Assembly: GCA_025980625.1 (NCBI GenBank) | Contig: JAICXG010000060.1 | Location: 1-12,716 of the forward strand | Source: Chthoniobacterales bacterium | GTDB taxonomy: Bacteria > Verrucomicrobiota > Verrucomicrobiia > Chthoniobacterales > UBA10450 | Length of the DNA stretch: 12,716 nt | Reading direction: 5' to 3' | Shown: one piece after another, positions 6,101 through 12,716 of the stretch | How positions within the stretch are numbered: the first letter of the stretch is position 1 | Layout of the letters: every line of letters begins with the position of its first letter | Notes under the pieces: generated by a model | The model's database searches: none | The model's input: the letters and a program-made list of their open reading frames with translations, nothing else | What the model was told of the DNA's origin: nothing | Translations under genes and position numbers: made by a program

Positions 6101-7924
6101 ATGAGCAAGTTGGGAGCAGTGGTTGAGGCGGTCGAGAAGCACGAAAAGTTCGTGCGCGACGAGGTGCAGCGCGCGCGCACCGACGAGGCGTTTGGCCGCG
6201 AAATGTTGGAGCGCTGGGAGAAGATCAAAAGCGAGATTCCAATCTCGCGCGCGCCCACTGGTCTGCCGCTCCCTCGTCTCGCACTGCCGGAAATCGACGA
6301 GCCGGGGGAAATCGCGCGTTATTTGTTAGGCGACGGTCTGCCCGGTGAATTTCCCTATCTGAACGGCGCTTATCGCGAGATGTATCTCGAACCTTTGCCG
6401 GAAATCGAGACCGGCAGTTACGGCAACGCCAAATCGCCTAACGGATCGAAAGGAAAAAAGAATGGAGCGAAGCCGCAACCTCCGGAGGAACCGACGCGAT
6501 TGTTCTCCGGCCTGATGCTGGCCGAGGACACGAACAAGCGATTCCATTTTCTGAGCGCGCATCAGCGCTCCAAGCGTCTCAGCACCGCCTTCGATGGCCC
6601 GACCCTTTACGGTATCGACTCGGATGCCGACGGCGTTTTCGGCAAAATCGGCGAAGGCGGTGTCGCGGTCGACACGGTCGAGGACATGGTGCGGCTCTAC
6701 GATGGGTTCGAGTTGGGCGCGCCCCACTTTTCCGCCTCGATGACGATCAGTGGTCCGGCGCCCATCATCATGGCGATGTATATCGCAGCCGCGAAACGCC
6801 GCTTCGGTCCCAAGGTCGTGCCGAATCTGCGCGGCACAATCCAGGCCGACATTTTCAAGGAAGTCCAGGCGCAGAATGAAACCATTTTCCCGATCGAAGC
6901 GTCGCTTCGTTTTCTGCTCGACATGATTGAGTGGACGGCTGAGAAAATGCCGCGCTGGTACCCGGTTTCGATCAGTGGCTATCACATCGGTGAAGCGGGC
7001 TCGACTCCAGTACAACAGGCGGCCTACACGCTTTCGAACGGTTTTGCCTATGTCGAGATGTTGAGCGCGCGCGGCGTGCCGGTCGATCAATTCGCGCCAC
7101 GGCTTTCCTTCTTCCTCGATTGCGGCCTCGACGTCGAATACATCGCGCTCGCGCGAGTTTCGCGAAAAATCTGGGCGATCGGAATGCGCGACGTGTTTGG
7201 CGCCAGCCCGCGCGGGCAAATGTTCAAGCTCCACACCCAGACGAGCGGCCGTTCGCTGATCGCGGCGGAATTCAAAAACAACCTAACGAGGACTGCGACC
7301 GAGTTAATGCTGGCTTATATGAACGGCACCAATAGCTGTCACTCAAACAGCGCCGACGAGCCGTTCACGACCCCGAGCGAAGAGTGGATCCGGCTCGCCG
7401 CCCATGGCCAGGCGATCCTGCTCGAGGAATCCGGCATCTTTAAGCACACCATGAACATGCTCAGTGGTTCGCCCGGGATGAAAGCGGTCGAGCGCGCGGT
7501 CGAGAAAGCGATTCTCGATGAGTTTCGCGAGATAGAGTCGTTAGGCGGAGTCATGGGTGCGGTCGAGAATCGGTATCAGCGGAGTCAGATTCAAAACGCC
7601 GCCCATCGTTACGAAGAGCAAATCTACAACGGCACGCGCCCGATTATCGGGTTGACCCGCTATCGCAGCCCGGAAGACGAGATGCCGGAGATCGAGCTCG
7701 CGCGCACGCCGCGCGCCAAACAGGAGTTGCAGGTGCGCCGGCTGAAAGCGTTCAAGAAAAAGAACGCGGCAAAAGCCGCGCAAGCGCTCGATCAGCTGAG
7801 CGAAGTGGTGGAGAGCTGCGAGAACACATTCCCGGCGCTGCTGGAGGCGGTAGAGGTATGTTCGTTAGGCCAGATCAGCGATCGGCTACAGGAGGTCGTC
7901 GGGCGCTTCCGCCCGATGGTCTAA
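6101..7924 (+). CDS. icmF: Acyl-CoA mutase catalytic subunit, isobutyryl-CoA mutase (IcmF C-terminal) type
   Basis: The 607-residue protein is the substrate-binding barrel of an adenosylcobalamin-dependent acyl-CoA mutase, without its own B12 domain. It performs carbon-skeleton rearrangement of a branched acyl-CoA with the cobalamin subunit encoded upstream. RLSTAFDGPTLYG (159-171), SMTISGPAP (213-221), GTIQADIFKE (245-254), SISGYHIGEAG (290-300, catalytic-site His295), FAPRLSFF and HTQTSGRSL match IcmF closely. At the specificity sites Phe135 replaces Tyr and Gln258 replaces the Arg that binds the methylmalonyl carboxylate. This predicts isobutyryl-CoA/n-butyryl-CoA or a related non-carboxylated substrate rather than methylmalonyl-CoA. 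Residues 8-45 are the helical linker expected before the barrel. A Gly/Lys/Pro-rich insertion (about 104-131) is unusual. The ATG directly follows the upstream TAA with no Shine-Dalgarno site, implying coupled translation. Confidence 0.94.
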   Translation: MSKLGAVVEAVEKHEKFVRDEVQRARTDEAFGREMLERWEKIKSEIPISRAPTGLPLPRLALPEIDEPGEIARYLLGDGLPGEFPYLNGAYREMYLEPLPEIETGSYGNAKSPNGSKGKKNGAKPQPPEEPTRLFSGLMLAEDTNKRFHFLSAHQRSKRLSTAFDGPTLYGIDSDADGVFGKIGEGGVAVDTVEDMVRLYDGFELGAPHFSASMTISGPAPIIMAMYIAAAKRRFGPKVVPNLRGTIQADIFKEVQAQNETIFPIEASLRFLLDMIEWTAEKMPRWYPVSISGYHIGEAGSTPVQQAAYTLSNGFAYVEMLSARGVPVDQFAPRLSFFLDCGLDVEYIALARVSRKIWAIGMRDVFGASPRGQMFKLHTQTSGRSLIAAEFKNNLTRTATELMLAYMNGTNSCHSNSADEPFTTPSEEWIRLAAHGQAILLEESGIFKHTMNMLSGSPGMKAVERAVEKAILDEFREIESLGGVMGAVENRYQRSQIQNAAHRYEEQIYNGTRPIIGLTRYRSPEDEMPEIELARTPRAKQELQVRRLKAFKKKNAAKAAQALDQLSEVVESCENTFPALLEAVEVCSLGQISDRLQEVVGRFRPMV

Positions 7925-7972
7925 GGACGGAGCAGCCGTTTCTCGCGCGATTTTACCTGCGTCCGGATGAGT

Positions 7973-9268
7973 CTAGACCGGCGGGGATTCGTCTGCCTCT
8001 GCCGGACAACATCGGTGCTCCTGATCTTTGTCCATCAGCTCGATCTCCCGTTTCAACTTTTCGTTCTCCAACTGTTTCCGTTCGAGATCGAGATGGATCG
8101 AGCGTTTGAGCGCAGGCTCGCATACATCGCACTCGTCGAGACAGCCTTTGACCAGGATGCCGGGCGTCGGAAGGGCCGATTCAGTTTCGAATGAAAATCG
8201 TTTCTTTGCCGCCGGAGAAACGTTGCCGCCGACCTTGTCGAGCAAACCCTCGTTGACTAACTCCTCATCAGCTTGTTTGAGGGCCGCCGCGCGGATGTCC
8301 ATCGGCATTACTTGCTCCGCGACAGGAATACCAAAACGACGAGCTGCATTCGCCTGCGGGTTAACGCGCGATTGCGACTCCGTATCGGTCGCGAGGACGT
8401 TCATCGAGGTGACCCGGATCGCATTGCTCGGCTGAAGCGGATTAAGCGCTACTTTGGTGAAGTCATTCGCCGGGTCGAGAATGACACGGCGCTCGATCGC
8501 TTCCAGTGTGTATCTGACTGTCTGTAACTTGTTAATCTGGTAAAACAAGAAGGTGACGGCATGACATTGGTTAGGATTGGTAAACTCACGCGATGCCGAT
8601 TCAAAATGGTCTTCTGACTGGCCTTCCGCGTGCGACCGGCTTTGCACTTCGCCGATGGAAACACTCGAGGCCTTTCGCACGCCCTGCTCAGTCGCATGAT
8701 GCGAAGATTGCGCATGCGCGCTGTGCTCGGCGGCGAAGGTGGCGGTCGAATTGGCGTCGAAATTCCCGCTCATGCTCGCGGACCCGCCCAGCCCGAGAAT
8801 ATCGACGCCGGCGTCGGCTTTCCCGTCCACGTGCGAGTGTGACTGGTTGCTCGAGTTTGCTTCGTCACGTGAGTTCGTGTCGACGAGTGAATCGCTCATG
8901 CTTTGCAGATACATCGATTCCTCGGAGGATTGCGTGTTGCGATAGGTAAGTGAGCTGGAACTGTCGAAGCTGAAGCGGGTCCGTCGATCCGACGTGAATA
9001 ACTTTACCTTCTCTCCCGGCAAGAGTGTCGTTGTGTAGAGTAAGTCACCAATTGCCAGTGGGCCACGGCAACGGGTGAGCCGAAAATGGAGTTTGACTTC
9101 GACCGGCACGACAAGGCGGCGATCTCTGTCGAGTGCAATGTTGTGCGTGAGTCGGTAGAAGAAGTCCAACTTATCGCACACGTCCAAGGGTGAAAGGGAG
9201 GGACAGCACGGGAGCGCTGCAAGATGGGGCGCCGATGCTTTAGCAGAAACTTTAGGTTGATTACTCAT
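7973..9268 (-). CDS. Unrecognised Ser/His-rich protein with C-terminal Cys cluster and coiled coil
   Basis: I do not recognise this 431-residue protein. Residues 28-110 look like a folded beta-rich domain containing GPLAIGDLLY and LLPGEKVKLFTSDRRTRF. Residues about 111-226 are low complexity, rich in Ser, His, Ala and Asn, with HSHVDGKADAG and HHATEQG segments. A second compact segment follows (229-264, TNPNQCHAVTFLFYQINK then EAIERRV). Near the end are C376, C380 and C383 (CLDECDVC), a heptad-like helix (about 386-417) and C420/C421. Two cysteines sit near the N-terminus (C21, C22). There is no signal peptide or membrane segment. Metal binding by the Cys/His residues is possible but unproven. 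The gene has its own promoter and a good ribosome-binding site, is convergent with the mutase (48-bp gap) and carries no exact octamer. Confidence 0.85.
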   Translation of the reverse strand: MSNQPKVSAKASAPHLAALPCCPSLSPLDVCDKLDFFYRLTHNIALDRDRRLVVPVEVKLHFRLTRCRGPLAIGDLLYTTTLLPGEKVKLFTSDRRTRFSFDSSSSLTYRNTQSSEESMYLQSMSDSLVDTNSRDEANSSNQSHSHVDGKADAGVDILGLGGSASMSGNFDANSTATFAAEHSAHAQSSHHATEQGVRKASSVSIGEVQSRSHAEGQSEDHFESASREFTNPNQCHAVTFLFYQINKLQTVRYTLEAIERRVILDPANDFTKVALNPLQPSNAIRVTSMNVLATDTESQSRVNPQANAARRFGIPVAEQVMPMDIRAAALKQADEELVNEGLLDKVGGNVSPAAKKRFSFETESALPTPGILVKGCLDECDVCEPALKRSIHLDLERKQLENEKLKREIELMDKDQEHRCCPAEADESPPV

Positions 9269-9274
9269 GACTTA

Positions 9275-9280
9275 TCCTCA
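9275..9280 (-). promoter_or_regulatory. Ribosome-binding site of the Ser/His-rich protein gene
   Basis: TGAGGA on the minus strand lies 6 nt before the ATG at 9268. It is a good Shine-Dalgarno match and fixes that start. Confidence 0.6.
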
Positions 9281-9328
9281 GTTCGTTGATTTCAGCTGTT
9301 TGAATCAGTCCGGAACAAAGCCGACCTA

Positions 9329-9358
9329 GCTATACCGATCTTGCCATGCCCGAGTCAA
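9329..9358 (-). promoter_or_regulatory. Sigma-70-type promoter of the Ser/His-rich protein gene
   Basis: On the minus strand TTGACT (9353-9358) is followed after 18 bp by TATAGC (9329-9334). They match the consensus -35 box at five of six positions and the -10 box at four of six. Transcription would begin near 9322, leaving a leader of about 53 nt before the ATG. This is the clearest housekeeping promoter in the window. Confidence 0.55.
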
Positions 9359-9458
9359 CCCTCAATCTTGAGCGATTCGCGGCCGCCTGACTCCGCCCTC
9401 CCGCGGAAGGATTCGCGTCGCGTCCAGTGTCTCGCGCACGTTCAACCACCGATTCGGA

Positions 9459-9486
9459 TTGTGAGCGGAGCGCTTAACGTTATGCT
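9459..9486 (+). promoter_or_regulatory. Possible promoter of the MFS transporter gene
   Basis: TTGTGA (9459-9464) and TATGCT (9481-9486) are 16 bp apart on the plus strand, each matching the sigma-70 consensus at four of six bases. Transcription would begin about 5 nt before the ATG at 9498, so the transcript would be almost leaderless. That is consistent with the absence of a Shine-Dalgarno site, but the match is weak. Confidence 0.28.
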
Positions 9487-9497
9487 CGGCCCGATTC

Positions 9498-10793
9498 ATG
9501 CCTGCTTTGCAAACAGACAGCGGCGCAACTGCCCGCTCCCGCGTCGCCTGGCGACTTCTGCCAATTCTGTTTCTCCTCTACGTCGCGAATTACCTCGATC
9601 GCACCAACATCGCTTACGCGACGTTAGGCATGAAGGGCGACCTTGGCCTGACCGATTCGGTCTTCGGCACCGCGAGCGGGATTTTCTTCATCGGCTATTT
9701 CGCCCTGCAAATTCCAGGGGCGCTGCTCGTGGAACGCTGGAGCGCGCGGCGTCTGCTCGCCCTCACCCTCATCATCTGGGGCGCGCTGACCGTGCTCACC
9801 GGTTTCGTGCGCACGCCGCTCCAGCTTTACGGCGCGCGCTTTTTGTTAGGCGCAGCCGAGGCCGGTTTTTTTCCCGGGGTGATTGTCTATCTTTCGCACT
9901 GGTTCATTACTCAGGACCGAGGCAAGGCGATCGCTCGATTCATGTCCGCGATCCCGATCGCCTACATCCTTGGCGGGCCACTCGCCGGCGCGATCCTGCG
10001 CGCCGATTGGCTCAATGTTCCGGGCTGGCGCTGGCTTTTCCTGCTCGAGGGCATTCCGGCGGTCATTCTCGGGACGGCCACACTCTTTGTCCTGCCGGAT
10101 TGGCCTAACGAAGTCCGCTGGCTCTCGCCTAACGAACGTAAGTGGCTGGCGACCCGTCTCGCCGAAGAACGGCAGGCCAAGGCGCACCTCGAGCAGGTAA
10201 CGATCTGGCAGGCGCTGCGCCACCCGGTCGTTCTGCTCCTGACCGCCGGTCTCTTTTTCTGTTATACGGGCGGTTACGCCTTTTGGTTCTGGATGCCGAC
10301 CATGCTCCAGCGGCTCACCGGCTGGGCAGATCTGCAAAAGATCGGATTCGTCGGCGCGATTCCTTTCATCGCGGGATTGATCGGAATGTTATTGCTCGGC
10401 TGGAACTCCGACCGGACCGGCGAGCGCCGCTGGCATTTTGCCGTCCCGCAACTAACCGCGGCGCTGGCGTTGGGAGCGTGGTTCTTCATCCCGCATTCGA
10501 ACCTTCTGCTCGTGATCGTGTTTTCATTCATCGGCTTTGGCACGACGGCCTATCTGCCATCGTTTTGGGCGCTACCGAGCTCACTCCTTTCCGCGTCGGC
10601 GGCGGCCGCGGCGGTCGGATTTATTAACTGCACCGCGAGCATCGGCGGATTTGTCGGTCCCAAAATCATCGGCGAACTCAGCCAGCGCAGCAGCTCGTTC
10701 CACAGCGGCTTCGTCTTTATGATTGCGTGCTGGGTGATCGCGTCCCTCCTGGTTCTGCTCTGCCCGCGCGAACGCGGCGTCGAGCAACGGTGA
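9498..10793 (+). CDS. MFS transporter, anion:cation symporter (ACS) family
   Basis: The 431-residue protein is an inner-membrane carrier of normal length with about 12 hydrophobic segments. NYLDRTNIAYA (31-41) after the first membrane helix is the hallmark of the ACS family, which includes tartrate, phthalate and hexuronate carriers. Other family features are GALLVERWSARRLL (74-87, motif A position), RFLLGAAEAGFFPG (114-127), RGKAIARF and GWRWLFLLEGIPA (176-188). The central cytoplasmic loop (about 201-238) holds two PNE segments, both encoded by exact octamer copies. The likely substrate is an organic anion taken up with a cation. Proximity to the CoA-transferase and mutase suggests a carboxylic acid, but this is inference. 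It is divergent from the Ser/His-rich gene. Confidence 0.92.
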   Translation: MPALQTDSGATARSRVAWRLLPILFLLYVANYLDRTNIAYATLGMKGDLGLTDSVFGTASGIFFIGYFALQIPGALLVERWSARRLLALTLIIWGALTVLTGFVRTPLQLYGARFLLGAAEAGFFPGVIVYLSHWFITQDRGKAIARFMSAIPIAYILGGPLAGAILRADWLNVPGWRWLFLLEGIPAVILGTATLFVLPDWPNEVRWLSPNERKWLATRLAEERQAKAHLEQVTIWQALRHPVVLLLTAGLFFCYTGGYAFWFWMPTMLQRLTGWADLQKIGFVGAIPFIAGLIGMLLLGWNSDRTGERRWHFAVPQLTAALALGAWFFIPHSNLLLVIVFSFIGFGTTAYLPSFWALPSSLLSASAAAAAVGFINCTASIGGFVGPKIIGELSQRSSSFHSGFVFMIACWVIASLLVLLCPRERGVEQR

Positions 10794-10842
10794 GTCGCTG
10801 ATGCGCGCGGGGAGCTTCGCCCCGTCGGTCTACTCCGACACC

Positions 10843-10864
10843 AACTCCCTAACGTACGGGAGTT
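10843..10864. terminator. Hairpin between two convergent genes, possible bidirectional terminator
   Basis: AACTCCC (10843-10849) and GGGAGTT (10858-10864) form a perfect 7-bp stem around an 8-nt loop. It lies between the stops of the transporter (10793) and the CoA-transferase (10888), where a terminator is expected. No T-run follows on either strand, so intrinsic termination would be weak. A smaller CGGGG/CCCCG stem lies just upstream (10808-10824). A CCCTAACG variant of the iterated octamer runs from the stem into the loop. Confidence 0.4.
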
Positions 10865-10887
10865 CCGGCGAGTCATGAGCGTCCAAG

Positions 10888-12243
<1,356 letters not shown>

Positions 12244-12294
12244 GGGGAGAGATTACCCACGGAACGCGCGAAGCAACACCGAGGAATTTTGCGA

Positions 12295-12450
12295 CGTAGC
12301 ACAGGCTTCGTCGTAGCATGGCCGTCCGCGGCTGTAGGGCCGCTGGGCGTCTCGCCCGGCGTTTGTCTTTCTTTTCGCTAATTCTCATTCACCGGGCGAG
12401 ACGCCCGGTGGGCCCACAGGCAAGATGCCTGTGCTACGGCAGGATGCCCG
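12295..12450. repeat. Cluster of nested short palindromes (REP/REPIN-like)
   Basis: Between the divergent CoA-transferase and PrpD-like genes, outer arms CGTAGCACAGGC (12295-12306) and GCCTGTGCTACG (12427-12438) are a perfect 12-bp inverted pair. Inner arms GGGCGTCTCGCCCGG (12345-12359) and CCGGGCGAGACGCCC (12392-12406) are a perfect 15-bp pair. Each unit is itself a palindrome: CACCGGGCG-AGA-CGCCCGGTG (12390-12410) and CACAGGC-AAGAT-GCCTGTG (12415-12433). A third degenerate unit, GGCAGGATGCC, follows at about 12438-12448. The shared form is GGCnAGAnGCC with variable flanks. The cluster fills most of the 258-bp gap. Confidence 0.8.
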
Positions 12451-12501
12451 CGCTTGCCGCGCCGCGTTTCAACGCCAAATTGCCCCATCAATTTTTTTGC
12501 C

Positions 12502-12716
12502 ATGACTACCACTCTCGCGCATCGCCTCGCCAATTATGCCTGCTCGCTCCAGTTCGGCGACCTCGGGATAAATGTCGTGCACGAGGTGAAACGGCGGCTC
12601 ATCGACTCGTTAGGCTGCGCCCTCGGAGCATGGAACGAGGAGCCGTGCCGGATCGCGCGCGAAGTCGCGTCGGATTTTTCGGCCAGGCGTGGCGCGACTA
12701 TTATCGGCACTGATCA
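12502..12716 (+). CDS. MmgE/PrpD family protein, N-terminal part
   Basis: An ATG at 12502 opens a frame that runs off the window after 71 full codons. The segment begins MTTTLAHRLANYA and continues with HEVKRRLIDSLGCALGAW, the typical opening of the MmgE/PrpD family, whose members include 2-methylcitrate dehydratase and cis-aconitate decarboxylase. The active-site region is outside the window, so substrate cannot be stated. A PrpD role in propionate breakdown would fit the neighbouring acyl-CoA genes. No Shine-Dalgarno site is visible; a T-run immediately precedes the start. An exact octamer encodes Leu-Gly at 12608-12615. Confidence 0.85.
   Translation, partial: MTTTLAHRLANYACSLQFGDLGINVVHEVKRRLIDSLGCALGAWNEEPCRIAREVASDFSARRGATIIGTD

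Noticed and set aside
6326..7234. 302-codon open frame on the minus strand opposite the mutase
   Set aside because: It is the complement of a conserved mutase barrel; long antisense frames are common in GC-rich genes and the translation shows no family features.
7925..7972. Possible terminator between the convergent mutase and Ser/His-rich genes
   Set aside because: Only a GGACG/CGTCC pairing with a long loop and no T-run; not convincing.
4203..9935. GCGATCGC (the cyanobacterial HIP1 word) at about 4205, 5520 and 9927
   Set aside because: Only about three copies; a mild excess that GC-rich, GATC-containing coding DNA could give by chance.
9341..10108. 255-codon plus-strand frame overlapping the transporter
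   Set aside because: Arg/Pro/His-rich shadow of the transporter in another frame; the 9498 frame has membrane helices and ACS motifs.
12318..12713. 131-codon frame running from the palindrome cluster into the PrpD-like gene
   Set aside because: It translates repeat DNA and then reads the PrpD-like gene out of frame.

Overview
The window is a GC-rich bacterial chromosome segment, most plausibly from a soil-type Verrucomicrobiota (Chthoniobacterales-like). This placement is an inference. It rests on the ECF sigma factor paired with a zinc-ribbon Ser/Thr kinase carrying a TolB-like/TPR output, on the weak or missing Shine-Dalgarno sites before most genes, and on short palindromic repeats. No rRNA, tRNA, CRISPR array, transposase or phage gene was seen.

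Layout. 1-96 is the tail of an unidentified plus-strand gene. 305-3880 (minus) is a two-gene regulatory unit: an ECF-type sigma factor followed 27 bp later by a 933-residue membrane Ser/Thr kinase. 4008-4763 (minus) is a FabG-like short-chain dehydrogenase, preceded by a possible 13-codon leader ORF that overlaps its start. 4850-7924 (plus) is a two-gene adenosylcobalamin acyl-CoA mutase. Its first gene joins a B12-binding domain to a MeaB-type GTPase and its second is the mutase barrel. Together they match the domain order of the single-chain enzyme IcmF. 7973-9268 (minus) is an unrecognised Ser/His-rich protein with the best promoter and ribosome-binding site in the window. 9498-10793 (plus) is an MFS organic-anion transporter. 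10888-12243 (minus) is a fused-subunit 3-oxoacid CoA-transferase. 12502 to the end (plus) is the start of an MmgE/PrpD-family gene.

How the genes may work together. The mutase, dehydrogenase, CoA-transferase, PrpD-like protein and transporter all fit uptake, activation and rearrangement of short branched or C3-C5 organic acids. They lie on alternating strands, so this is a neighbourhood rather than one operon.

Most notable signals. (1) The octamer CGTTAGGC/GCCTAACG occurs 11 times, in both orientations, inside and outside genes, and the core GTTAGG/CCTAAC occurs 23 times. It fixes codon choice, for example TTA-GGC for Leu-Gly, and looks like a highly iterated genome word. (2) The IcmF-type protein is split by a single in-frame TAA followed directly by ATG. 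(3) Repeat DNA sits in the coding sequence at both edges of the GTPase module: a 7-bp tandem repeat before it and a REP-like palindrome after it. (4) A cluster of nested short palindromes lies between the CoA-transferase and the PrpD-like gene.
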